Assembly: GCA_030725745.1 (NCBI GenBank)
Contig: JANRFH010000057.1
Span: 7,037-71,036, forward strand
DNA: 64,000 nucleotides
Direction: 5' to 3'
Source: Akkermansiaceae bacterium
Lineage (GTDB): Bacteria; Verrucomicrobiota; Verrucomicrobiia; Verrucomicrobiales; Akkermansiaceae
Below, piece by piece: positions 46,339 to 54,828 of this stretch. Under the pieces are notes generated by a model, which saw nothing but the letters and a program-made list of their open reading frames with translations, was not told where the DNA came from and made no database searches. The number at the start of each line of letters is the position of its first letter. Position 1 is the first letter of the stretch. The position numbers and the translations under genes were made by a program.

Positions 46339-47343
46339 TCAGGGTTTAGGAAGTTCTTTGGAAGGAAGAAACATGACGAGATCAAAGCGAACCAAGACGA
46401 TGAGTTCTTCGTTTCCGAGCACCTGGGCGAGGATCCTTGAAGAATCGGCCTCAGGAGCGGCTGGCGTTTCCGGCTCAGCAGGTGCTTCCTCTGGCTCAGC
46501 AGCCGGTTCTTCCGCTAAGCCTTCTTCACCTGGTAGGGTGAAGACGCCGCCGAAAGGGTTATCATCTGCTGTAGTGGCAGGAGCAGTATCTGCAACGGAT
46601 TCGAAGCGGGCATCGCTGATACGAGGCGGTGTATCACGCTCATTCTTAATCTCCACACAGCGGACGACGAAATAGTTATCACCAGTTGTTTTCCCCAGAG
46701 AACTGAGGAACTCACGGACTGAGCCTTCAGAGCCTTTAAATGTGATCTCAAAGCCGAACTCGCGAGCGACATCGTCTTTACCCGGTGCATATGCTCCGCC
46801 GTTTTCTTCAGGCACGGATTCACGGTAGATGCGGATTAGCTTGCTAGGACGTGCTTTCGCCAGCTCCTGCATGGCGCGCGTCATGGCCTCGACTTGATAG
46901 AGCAATACTCCGGTGGCGTTGGAATTTGCAAGTTGCCCCCGGTATTGTTCAAATCCGAGGAAGTAACCTTCGGGAAGCTCGCATCCTGCCGTTTTCAGTT
47001 CGTCTGCCGTTTTCTCTGCCGCCGATTTCAGCTTTCCAGTGAAATCTTGGACGGAAATATTTGTAAGCTCGCTAGGACGGTATGTATCGAACAGCGAACG
47101 GAGTTCGCCGATTTTCCCCACATATTCCGTGAGCTCTTTGTGTTTACCTGCGAGATTCTCATCGCTCGGGTAAGGCTTGAGACTTTCGGCTTTGCTAACA
47201 GCCTGATAGGAGTTCTCAAATTCGTCCTGCGCATTATCGTAGCGAGAGGCACCTCTAGATGCCAAGAAATACAACGCAGCACAGAGCACGAGTGTGCCTC
47301 CTGCTAGGGCGGCGACGAAAGGGTTACTTTTGATCCAATTCAT
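46339..47343 (-). CDS. Amuc_1100-family protein (PilO-like)
   Basis: Relative of Akkermansia Amuc_1100, the abundant membrane protein reported to signal through TLR2. Matching landmarks from memory: LGFEQYR (LGFQVYS there), PSKLIRIYR (LSKFIKVYR), EITFKGSEGSV (EIAFQGDRESV), VEIKNER (IRIRNER) and a C-terminal NEELIVLVRFDLVMF. One N-terminal membrane helix, then a helical region, then a ferredoxin-like alpha/beta part as in PilO. A Glu/Pro/Ala-rich linker lies at about residues 275-310. 334 residues, third in the operon. Immune activity in this organism is not implied. Confidence 0.87.
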   Translation of the reverse strand: MNWIKSNPFVAALAGGTLVLCAALYFLASRGASRYDNAQDEFENSYQAVSKAESLKPYPSDENLAGKHKELTEYVGKIGELRSLFDTYRPSELTNISVQDFTGKLKSAAEKTADELKTAGCELPEGYFLGFEQYRGQLANSNATGVLLYQVEAMTRAMQELAKARPSKLIRIYRESVPEENGGAYAPGKDDVAREFGFEITFKGSEGSVREFLSSLGKTTGDNYFVVRCVEIKNERDTPPRISDARFESVADTAPATTADDNPFGGVFTLPGEEGLAEEPAAEPEEAPAEPETPAAPEADSSRILAQVLGNEELIVLVRFDLVMFLPSKELPKP

Positions 47344-47373
47344 AAATTGCTTAATATCGGTGTTATCGCCGGA

Positions 47374-49224
47374 TCATTTGACCTGCAAGGGACGGGCTAG
47401 GGGCAGAGTGAGTTCAAACGGGAAGGCAAGGTCGCCTTCTTCACCAACGGCGCTGGGGACGAGGATCTGCTCATCTGCTAGGACAACGTCTTTATTATTC
47501 TTATCTTTAACAGTGAAAACGAAGGCTGTGCTGTTTTCTCTCAATCTTTTCAAGAGATCTGAAACAGCATTCTGACTGCGGGGATTTTCACGCCAAAAAC
47601 CACGGATGAGGATAGCGTTTGCTGTCAGTTTGGGTTGAGCTTGTGGCCTATTATTACCTTTTGAATTCCCCTGTTGAGGCGGAGCGGGTGGCCCTGTAAT
47701 AGCGCTACCTGAGAAGGAATCTCCGGTGAAGGCCTGATCTACCACCTTGTTGAATTTTCTGGAGGAAGCAGGGCTATCATTGTCAGCGACAGGGCTGAAA
47801 TCATAGAGTGGTGACATTTCCGTCATCCACACAGCATCACTGGCAAAAGCTCCACGTAATTCGCCGAGCAGATCGAACCAGAGTGCGTGATCCGTCTCGA
47901 TACCCGTATATTGAGAAGCTACGGCGGAGAGTTCCGCTTCTTTTTTGAGCAATGCGCGGATATCAAGTTCGAAAGGGACGAGCACCTCTTTTGTTTCTCC
48001 CATCGTGCGGGCCCTGTCTTCCGCCTTGTTTGCTGCGGAGTTCTGAAGGAAAGCCCATGTGCCGAAGCCGAATACAAGTAGAGCGGCAGCCGCAATGAGG
48101 AAAGGCTTGCGGCGATCCGATGCGCGAGCGATCTCGACAGCGGAAGGCACAAGATCGATGTTGATTGTAGATTTGCCGTTGCCACGTAGGCCGAGGCCAA
48201 TGAGCTCGCCCATGGTGTGGGCATCCTGCTGGATAACTTGAGTATCGACACCCTTGCCGATAGAAACGTGCGCTAGCGGATTGAAATATTCCACCGGGAG
48301 ATTGAGCTTTTCTGCAATAAACTCAAGGGTGTAGGGCAGATTGGCACCTCCACCGGCGAGAAGGATTCTCTTCGGAGCGCTTCCACCGTGCTGGCTGCGG
48401 TAATAATTCGTTGTCCTGGCGATTTCTGCTGGAAGTCGTGTAAGAGCATCGCGGATGACCATGGCGAGAGCGGCGACAGCTTCGTCCATAGTTTCAGTGT
48501 GCCCGCCACCGAGAGCGACGAGGCCGTTGGCGATCTTTTGCTGCTCGGCTTCTTGGAAAGTGATACCATATTCCTTGGCAATGGCGGCGGTGGCAGTAGC
48601 TCCGCCGATGGCGACACTGCGTGTGAAGAACCGACTGCCCTCAACGTAGATCAAGTTGCTGGTCTTTGCACCGACATCGATGATCAGAGTAGGCTCATCA
48701 GGCACTCCGTAGGAATCACGGTAAGCATTGAAGAGTGCCATTGGCGCAACATCTACTTCGATAGTGGCATGTCCCGCCTCGTTGACGGTGTCGTTGGTTT
48801 CTTCAAGTGCATCGCCCTTGATTGCAACGATAACGACCTCTTTTTCGGCAGAGCCTTCGATCATTTCGTAATCCCACGCCACCTCATTGATGGGGAAAGG
48901 AACATGTTGCTGTGCCTCGAAGGTCACCAACTGCTCAATGTTGTCGTCCTGAATAGGAGGGAGTTTGACGAAACGGATGAAAGCCGCCTGACCCGAAATT
49001 GCGTATCGCAGCTTCGATTTTGGAACCTTGAGTTTCGCTCCGAGATCCTCGATGGAAGCCCTGATCTGAGCCTCGCGGGAGGCTTCAAAGGTGGGATCCG
49101 CGACAATCGTGTCGGTTTCGTATCCCTTCAGGATGAGACCGCCGCTTTTCGAGGTTTCGAAAACGGCCATGCCTATGCGCTGGGAGCCTATGTTGAGTGC
49201 GACGGTGGTATGGGTATCAGCCAT
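47374..49224 (-). CDS. pilM: PilM-like ATPase fused to a PilN-like domain
   Basis: Cytoplasmic actin-like protein that anchors the pilus alignment complex. Residues 1-350 are PilM: start VALNIGSQRIGMAVFE, FVKLPPIQDDNIEQLVTFEA, the phosphate-binding IIDVGAKTSNLIYVEG and LLAGGGANLPYTLEF. About residues 375-405 form a membrane helix (RRKPFLIAAAALLVFGFGTW). The remaining ~200 residues look like PilN (helix then alpha/beta, with AILIRGFW). Usual PilM is ~350 residues, so this 616-residue protein joins PilM and PilN. Second gene of the operon; corresponds to Amuc_1101. Confidence 0.88.
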   Translation of the reverse strand: MADTHTTVALNIGSQRIGMAVFETSKSGGLILKGYETDTIVADPTFEASREAQIRASIEDLGAKLKVPKSKLRYAISGQAAFIRFVKLPPIQDDNIEQLVTFEAQQHVPFPINEVAWDYEMIEGSAEKEVVIVAIKGDALEETNDTVNEAGHATIEVDVAPMALFNAYRDSYGVPDEPTLIIDVGAKTSNLIYVEGSRFFTRSVAIGGATATAAIAKEYGITFQEAEQQKIANGLVALGGGHTETMDEAVAALAMVIRDALTRLPAEIARTTNYYRSQHGGSAPKRILLAGGGANLPYTLEFIAEKLNLPVEYFNPLAHVSIGKGVDTQVIQQDAHTMGELIGLGLRGNGKSTINIDLVPSAVEIARASDRRKPFLIAAAALLVFGFGTWAFLQNSAANKAEDRARTMGETKEVLVPFELDIRALLKKEAELSAVASQYTGIETDHALWFDLLGELRGAFASDAVWMTEMSPLYDFSPVADNDSPASSRKFNKVVDQAFTGDSFSGSAITGPPAPPQQGNSKGNNRPQAQPKLTANAILIRGFWRENPRSQNAVSDLLKRLRENSTAFVFTVKDKNNKDVVLADEQILVPSAVGEEGDLAFPFELTLPLARPLQVK

Positions 49225-49288
49225 GATGTGTGATCAATCGGTAAAATTTTTCGGGAAAACCCCAGGAGAGAGAAGCTTTTGCAGAGGA

Positions 49289-49915
49289 TCAGCGGCGTTC
49301 GACTTGGATCTCTGCATAACGATCCCACCAGTGGTTTGCGAAGGGTGTCTCCATTTTATTGAGAAGAGGCACCGAGTCGTTACGGGAAATTTTATCCGAA
49401 GATGCGTTCCACCAGCCATCAGCAAATTTCGTCGTGCCCTTTGCTTGCAGCTGTCCGTTAACCAAAACTTCATAGCCAACAGCCTCTACGGCACCCTTAC
49501 CTCCACGGTCAGATCCGGTGAGACGCTTCAGTGAGGCAGGCGAAAGATAAACAGAGACGAAAATCTCTTCCTTGAGAGGGATGTTCACATGAGTGACGTC
49601 TTTTGTCAGAAGATGCATCGTGCCAGGCTTTTCTGTATTTTTCACAGCGATATACCATTTCACCAAGATGCTGTCGGCCGTTTGCGAATTTGGCTCAGGC
49701 GACATCTGCACGGTCAGAGGCATTTCGATTTCCAGCCAATCCTTCGGCTTGAAAGATTTTTGTTTCCCTCCGCTGTATTCAGGAGATTGGAGATCATCGA
49801 ATGTCGGCTCCTCGGCCTCGACCTTGTAGGCTTGAGCTGCGGCGAAGTCATTGGCCATCAAGCTGATGGCAACACAGGCGATGGCGGAAAAAAGAGAAAT
49901 TTTGTGGGTTCGCAT
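49289..49915 (-). CDS. Exported Amuc_1102-like protein
   Basis: First gene of the pilus-like operon. A signal peptide (SLFSAIACVAISLMANDFAA then AQAYKVE) precedes a single compact beta-rich domain with LEIEMPLTVQM, ILVKWYIAVKN and YEVLVNGQLQAKG, consistent with an Ig-like fold. Its C-terminus is basic and aromatic (HWWDRYAEIQVERR). 208 residues. The position and size correspond to Amuc_1102 of Akkermansia; function unknown. Confidence 0.75.
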   Translation of the reverse strand: MRTHKISLFSAIACVAISLMANDFAAAQAYKVEAEEPTFDDLQSPEYSGGKQKSFKPKDWLEIEMPLTVQMSPEPNSQTADSILVKWYIAVKNTEKPGTMHLLTKDVTHVNIPLKEEIFVSVYLSPASLKRLTGSDRGGKGAVEAVGYEVLVNGQLQAKGTTKFADGWWNASSDKISRNDSVPLLNKMETPFANHWWDRYAEIQVERR

Positions 49916-50023
49916 ACGTTTCGGGTTTCAATGGAAACTAAGGAATCAGATTACCTGTTGACCAGATAAAAGGATGGAAGATTGAATTTTACGCAAGAAA
50001 TGCAGAATGCCATCCGTGTAGGG

Positions 50024-50052
50024 TTGACAAGCCATTGACGGAAGCCTGTAGA
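50024..50052 (+). promoter_or_regulatory. Possible promoter of aroD-aroE
   Basis: A consensus TTGACA at 50024-50029 is 17 bp from TGTAGA (50047-50052), a weak -10. It leaves a short leader before the ATG at 50071. The pilus-like operon starts divergently 156 bp away. Confidence 0.4.
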
Positions 50053-50070
50053 CGGCGCTTCATACTGCCT

Positions 50071-50784
50071 ATGCCGAAAGCGCCTTTTTCATTTCCCAAC
50101 AGCAGCCCCCTTGTAGTGGGAAGCATCGGCGATGCAGATACCCTAGCAGCCGCCACCCCCGAATCTCTTGCCAAGGAATGCGATATTGCAGAGATCAGAC
50201 TGGATCTTCTGCACCGCGAATTTTTCACAAGCGGCGCGGCGCTATGGCAGCACCTGCTTCCATTTCCTCTTTTGTTCACCGCACGCTGCCATTCCGAGGG
50301 CTCTCCCTTCGACCTCGATTTGGAAACGCGTATCCGCATGCTCACCACAGCACTGCCGGATGCCAGCCTGATCGATATCGAGGCGATGAGCGCCTCTGCA
50401 ATGGGTGAATTGGTTAGAGAGATCATTTCGAAAGATATCCCTTGGGTCGCCTCTTACCATGATTTCCTCCGCCTACCTTCACGCATGAAACTCGATACCC
50501 ACGCAGAGATCGCACGAGAAGCCGGAGCCACCGCATTCAAGGCAGCCGCGCGCATGCAGACACCTGCAGACATTACCGAACTCGCCTCCTTTCAGATGAG
50601 TGATGTGGGTATCCCACTAGCCACGATGGGTATGGGGGATCTTGCTCCGGTTTCGCGCCTGCTTTGCGCACAGGTAGGCAGCGTCCTAAACTACGGATAT
50701 ATAGGCGAAAAGGAAACTGCCCCAGGCCAATGGTCAGCCTCGCGCCTCCGAGAATGTATCCGCTCGCTGAAACCCATCCGCTGA
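50071..50784 (+). CDS. aroD: Type I 3-dehydroquinate dehydratase
   Basis: Third step of the shikimate pathway, via a Schiff base. Seen: E41 in AEIRLDLL, H130 in VASYHDFLR and the Schiff-base lysine K157 in GATAFKAAARM; the end (LNYGYIGEKETAPGQWSA) also fits. ATG 50071 (MPKAPFSF) gives 237 residues, normal for the family; an upstream TTG would add 12. aroE follows after one base, so the two are translationally coupled and give consecutive pathway steps. Confidence 0.95.
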   Translation: MPKAPFSFPNSSPLVVGSIGDADTLAAATPESLAKECDIAEIRLDLLHREFFTSGAALWQHLLPFPLLFTARCHSEGSPFDLDLETRIRMLTTALPDASLIDIEAMSASAMGELVREIISKDIPWVASYHDFLRLPSRMKLDTHAEIAREAGATAFKAAARMQTPADITELASFQMSDVGIPLATMGMGDLAPVSRLLCAQVGSVLNYGYIGEKETAPGQWSASRLRECIRSLKPIR

Positions 50785-50785
50785 A

Positions 50786-51673
50786 ATGCATCACGTCTAT
50801 ACCCTAGAAAACCTGGAAGAAGCGACGAGCTGTGGAAAACCCGCACGACTCGCCGTGATCGGAAATCCCATTTCCCATTCATCGTCCCCCCAGCTCCACC
50901 AACCGGCACTCGATGCCTTCGGAAAAGAAGCCCGCTACATCCGCCTGCTAGTCGAGCCGGGAATGGTCGCAGAAGCCTTCGCAAAGATGACGCAGCTCGG
51001 CTTCATCGGATGCAACGTGACAGTCCCCCACAAGATCGAGGCAATGGAAGCCTGCGGAGAGGTATCCGAACAGGCACGACAAATAGGAGCGGTCAACACC
51101 GTGGTTTTCTCAGAAAATGAAATTCACGGATACAATACCGACGGGCCCGGATTCATGCAGGCGGTCTCGGATGATTTCGGGATCGCATTGGGGGAAAATC
51201 ATACGCTAATCCTCGGAGCAGGCGGCGGCGCGGGGCAGGCGATAGCCACTCAATGCGCTCTCTTAAAACCCGTACAACTCACCTTGATCAACCGTAGCTT
51301 AGACAAAATCACCGATCTAGCCGAGCGCCTCCGTGACATATCTCCTGAGACAGAAATCACCACACTCGCCTTCGGCGATCCCGGACTCATCGCTGCATGC
51401 CATTCCGCTGATCTACTTGTCCAGACAACCTCACTCGGCCTGAAACAGGACGATCCGGAGGTAATCCCTTCCGAGTGCTTCCAGTCCCACCACTGTGTCT
51501 ACGATACGATCTACCAACCTCCGGAAACGCATTTCCTGAAAGCAGCTAGAAATTACGGATGCAAAACCGGCAATGGCCTCAGCATGCTCATCCACCAAGG
51601 AGCCATCGCTTTTCAACATTGGTTTCCAGAAACCGATCCGCTGTCACTGATGAAAGCCGCCATGAAAGGATAA
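50786..51673 (+). CDS. aroE: Shikimate dehydrogenase
   Basis: NADPH-dependent reduction of 3-dehydroshikimate. Seen: LAVIGNPISHSSSPQLHQPA with the substrate-binding serines, the catalytic lysine in NVTVPHK (K83), the aspartate in YNTDGPGF and the NADP loop LGAGGGAGQA. 295 residues, slightly long because of an N-terminal 20-residue extension. It starts one base after the aroD stop. Confidence 0.96.
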   Translation: MHHVYTLENLEEATSCGKPARLAVIGNPISHSSSPQLHQPALDAFGKEARYIRLLVEPGMVAEAFAKMTQLGFIGCNVTVPHKIEAMEACGEVSEQARQIGAVNTVVFSENEIHGYNTDGPGFMQAVSDDFGIALGENHTLILGAGGGAGQAIATQCALLKPVQLTLINRSLDKITDLAERLRDISPETEITTLAFGDPGLIAACHSADLLVQTTSLGLKQDDPEVIPSECFQSHHCVYDTIYQPPETHFLKAARNYGCKTGNGLSMLIHQGAIAFQHWFPETDPLSLMKAAMKG

Positions 51674-51688
51674 AGCGGATTTCAGAAG

Positions 51689-52852
51689 TCACTCGCCGAA
51701 GATATCGTAGCGCAGTTTTTCGAGGTCGTATCCCCGGTTACTACTAGACATCCAGTGGCATGCCATCACCTCCTCGAGGTGAAACTTAAATTCATCGCCA
51801 ATTGCCTCGCGCCTGATCTTAACCCTCACCCGCACGAGCCCATCCGGTTCCATCGGCTTCTCTTTCGCACCGAACAATGCCTTGCCTTCCGCTTGGGCGG
51901 CAAATGCTGCCCCGAGTAAAAGTCCCGCATCGCTGCGACGCTCCATCACAAACTCTGGAGAAGGCTCACCTACTTCCGATGGTTTCCCAAATACCGGAGC
52001 CATCAGGACTATCGCCGTGCGACCGCCCGCCTGTTGTTCCACATCCCCGTCCAGCAGCCTCCGGGCAAGGAGGCGAAACTCCCCCTCTTCCGGCCCTTCT
52101 CCAGCCAGGAATAGAGTCCATGGATATTCGCTGTATCTGGCGAAATGCTCCCAATCGAGCTTCCACGTGCCGGTATCGTTCCGGAAAACTGCATCGAACA
52201 CGGCACCGTCCGTCTCTTCCCAGCGCGTGCTAATCATCCGCTCGTTTCCAACCGTGAGCGGCTCTTGAGCGATCCGGCCGAGCTTCGTTGCGTCCGCTTT
52301 TTCAAGCGGATTCATTGCGTAGAAAGTGGCCATTTTGCCGGCATTAGAAATAGGGTCGAATACGAACTGATTACGAATCTCAGGAGTCCCTCCGAGAATG
52401 AATCCGGCGAGTGAGCGGTGGCAATCCGGCAGAGCCTCATTCAACAACGCGATCTTCTGATCCGCCAGTGTACCCTCAGCCATACTCCGGTGCGCCTCTT
52501 CTCGGTTTTCCTTTTCCTGATGAAGGCGAATGAAATGAACCCGTATCCATACCGCCATCGCCATGATAAAAATCCAGACCACGATGAACCGCATCATCAT
52601 GTTTTTCGGAGTTTTCTTGTGGATGCTACGCTTCTGAACATCTTCCTGAAATTCCTCGCCAGCATCTGAGGATTCGTTTGTATCCTGCTCCAGCTCTGGA
52701 GGTGCCCATACCCCAGTGCCAGGTAGCCTCTCGCACGCGTCGCAGACACGTTCTTCGGAAAAACCTGGAGGGGATTCGAATAACGAACCGCATTTCCCGC
52801 AATGAAACCAAGCTAGTGATGTGGTGGAATCATTCATCGCCGTGTCATTCAT
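51689..52852 (-). CDS. Hypothetical single-pass protein with N-terminal zinc ribbon
   Basis: Family not recognised. The N-terminus has two CxxC pairs (FHCGKCGSLF and RVCDACERL), a zinc-ribbon arrangement, then an acidic stretch, one transmembrane helix (FIVVWIFIMAMAVWI) near residue 90 and a ~290-residue outer domain with TWKLDWEHFARYSEYPW. ATG 52852 overlaps the upstream stop by eight bases. 387 residues. The gene upstream (52845-54269) has the same layout of cytosolic N-part, single helix and external domain with a WKxxxxY segment, so the pair may be paralogues. Confidence 0.65.
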   Translation of the reverse strand: MNDTAMNDSTTSLAWFHCGKCGSLFESPPGFSEERVCDACERLPGTGVWAPPELEQDTNESSDAGEEFQEDVQKRSIHKKTPKNMMMRFIVVWIFIMAMAVWIRVHFIRLHQEKENREEAHRSMAEGTLADQKIALLNEALPDCHRSLAGFILGGTPEIRNQFVFDPISNAGKMATFYAMNPLEKADATKLGRIAQEPLTVGNERMISTRWEETDGAVFDAVFRNDTGTWKLDWEHFARYSEYPWTLFLAGEGPEEGEFRLLARRLLDGDVEQQAGGRTAIVLMAPVFGKPSEVGEPSPEFVMERRSDAGLLLGAAFAAQAEGKALFGAKEKPMEPDGLVRVRVKIRREAIGDEFKFHLEEVMACHWMSSSNRGYDLEKLRYDIFGE

Positions 52853-54269
52853 CAATCCACCCCATGCGCACCAAATCTCTAATTTCCCACTGGTTCGGCA
52901 ATGACTCATCATTACCCGCCTCGATCGTCAATATGACTTGCACTACGCCGGCTGCCTCACCTGTGATTTCACTCGTCGCAAACTCCTTGGAAAACCGAGC
53001 GGCAACTTCGCTTTCCCGCCCTGCGTAAACCCAAATACTGTTGTCTCCTGAGGGCGAAACTAGCCGATAGGACACCCAGGCGGATTCAGGATAGGAAAAG
53101 GTATGAAAATCCGACGTGGATAAATACCCGCGTATTTCGCTACCGTCTCCCTTACCTCCCTTTAGCTCTTCAAAAGTTGTTGTGCTGTAGCCAACGGTTG
53201 CCTTCCAGTCCATCGAAAGGTCTTCGCCATTTATTCTGTAAATGGCTTTGAAGGAATCGTATTCGGGAGTTTTTCCTTCAAGTATCCCATACTTGATGCC
53301 ATCACGATTGAGCGCGCTCCATAGTGAGGATTCATCAGGCACCCAGCTCTCTGGGTAACCCAATGGCTTCCAATTCTGGCCGATCAGAGGAAGAATAATA
53401 TCCTCGTTATAAAGCAAACCCTTCAATTCAGAGAGTTCAGTAGCCTTTGCGTAAGCACCATAAATTTCCACGGCGCGGTTCCGACTTTTGTTGAGCTTTT
53501 CGAATTCCGCGATCTCCTCTTCTTCGGAAATGATATCTTCCTTAACCTTGATTTTGCTGAAGTAGGATTGATTACTTTTACGCTCCTCTTCTCCCTGCTG
53601 TGAAAGGCTCAACAAGACAAACGTGACAACGAGCGCCATCGCTCCCAGCCCGGAAAAAACGATCCATTTAAAATTCCCGGTCTTAACCTTCGATCCCCAC
53701 CCTCCAGCTTCGGCGTCTTTTGACCACCTCCTACCACCGCCTGCCAGACGTGGACGCTTCAGTCCTTCCTTGGACATCTTGGAGGGATCCGGCCTTGGAA
53801 AGGATGGTGTTTCGCCGCTTCCGATTTCCTTTACGTGAAAACGCTTTGTATCCTGCGAGGGAAGCACAATACGCTCTTCCTGGCGGACGGGCATATTCCC
53901 CATTACCTCCGGCTTAGTTTTCACTTCTTTCTTTCGCGTAACGGTGTCCTTGGGTGCAGCCATCGGCTTAACGGATTTTTTCCGCTGAGGACGCTTTATC
54001 GGAATCGATGGCAGGCTCTTTTTTGGCTCATCCGTAGAATCACTAGTTCCGTCTTCGCCATCGTTTTTCAAATCTCCAATCCGCAGTTCTGGCTCCGCGT
54101 GATTGGTCGATAAAATCTTGCCATCATTCATTTCAGAGACACCACGGTGGGCTCGCTTCGGAGGAAGGCTACGTTTCGAAACCTCGCTAGACTTATCCAA
54201 ATCATCCCAATCGTCATCCTCAGATACAGGAGGGACGTGGTTATTGGGATCGTGGAAATCTGAATTCAT
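52845..54269 (-). CDS. Hypothetical single-pass membrane protein
   Basis: Family not recognised. The first ~205 residues are hydrophilic, with many Lys, Asp, Ser and Pro and no obvious domain, probably disordered. A transmembrane helix (WIVFSGLGAMALVVTFVLLS) follows near residue 210, then a periplasmic part with a helical start (EEIAEFEKLNKSRNRAVE) and a mixed domain containing LSMDWKATVGYSTTTFEEL. ATG 54269 (MNSDFHD) was preferred to the longer frame at 54302. 474 residues. It overlaps the similar gene at 51689-52852. Confidence 0.6.
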   Translation of the reverse strand: MNSDFHDPNNHVPPVSEDDDWDDLDKSSEVSKRSLPPKRAHRGVSEMNDGKILSTNHAEPELRIGDLKNDGEDGTSDSTDEPKKSLPSIPIKRPQRKKSVKPMAAPKDTVTRKKEVKTKPEVMGNMPVRQEERIVLPSQDTKRFHVKEIGSGETPSFPRPDPSKMSKEGLKRPRLAGGGRRWSKDAEAGGWGSKVKTGNFKWIVFSGLGAMALVVTFVLLSLSQQGEEERKSNQSYFSKIKVKEDIISEEEEIAEFEKLNKSRNRAVEIYGAYAKATELSELKGLLYNEDIILPLIGQNWKPLGYPESWVPDESSLWSALNRDGIKYGILEGKTPEYDSFKAIYRINGEDLSMDWKATVGYSTTTFEELKGGKGDGSEIRGYLSTSDFHTFSYPESAWVSYRLVSPSGDNSIWVYAGRESEVAARFSKEFATSEITGEAAGVVQVILTIEAGNDESLPNQWEIRDLVRMGWIDE

Positions 54270-54298
54270 GAATAATTTACGCCAAACATGTCGGCGCT

Positions 54299-54805
54299 TC
54301 AATAGCCTGAAGCAAGTCTTGAAACAAGGCTTTGCCCGGCTCTCTCGAAAGCATCCGGTAGTGCATTTTGCCGGGCAGTCTGGAGATTTGAATCCACGAA
54401 GAAACTACTACTGCCTTTGCTCGATCCGCTGGCTAAGATCTTGGTAGGATCCCTAGCATCACGAAGCACCCAATCGAAAACAACCTCATTGGTGAGTTCC
54501 TCTGCCAGCAACGAATCGAGTCGGGAACTACGCAATGTTAAATACTCGATACTCTTGAGCTCGCCTTCCAGAACGGCATCCGCCTGATCAGATCCAGCAA
54601 TGCGGTAAGTGCCGTCCTGCACGAAGGCATCCGCCACTGCGGATGTAGCAAGCGCTTCAGCACGTGGATGCTGGGTGCCGTTTGCGAACATCGGAACTGA
54701 AATCGACTTCACATTCGCAAGCGATGGCGGCTTGGCAGCCCCAAGCTGATAGCCAGTGCATGACACAAGAAACAAAGAGGAGATGGCAGCAAAAAGGATT
54801 TTCAT
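54299..54805 (-). CDS. LptE-like outer-membrane lipoprotein
   Basis: Probably the lipoprotein plug of the LptD LPS-export channel. ATG 54805 gives the lipoprotein signal MKILFAAISSLFLVSC with Cys16 followed by TGYQLG, the usual LptE start. A following strand ISVPMFANGTQHPRAE and YRIAGSDQADAVLEGEL match the family; a helix with NALPDAFERAGQSLVSRL ends it. 168 residues, normal. It lies 23 bp behind a BamD-like lipoprotein gene; both serve outer-membrane assembly. Confidence 0.82.
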   Translation of the reverse strand: MKILFAAISSLFLVSCTGYQLGAAKPPSLANVKSISVPMFANGTQHPRAEALATSAVADAFVQDGTYRIAGSDQADAVLEGELKSIEYLTLRSSRLDSLLAEELTNEVVFDWVLRDARDPTKILASGSSKGSSSFFVDSNLQTARQNALPDAFERAGQSLVSRLASGY

Positions 54806-54828
54806 AGGCGTTGCATCGTAGGTTCGGC

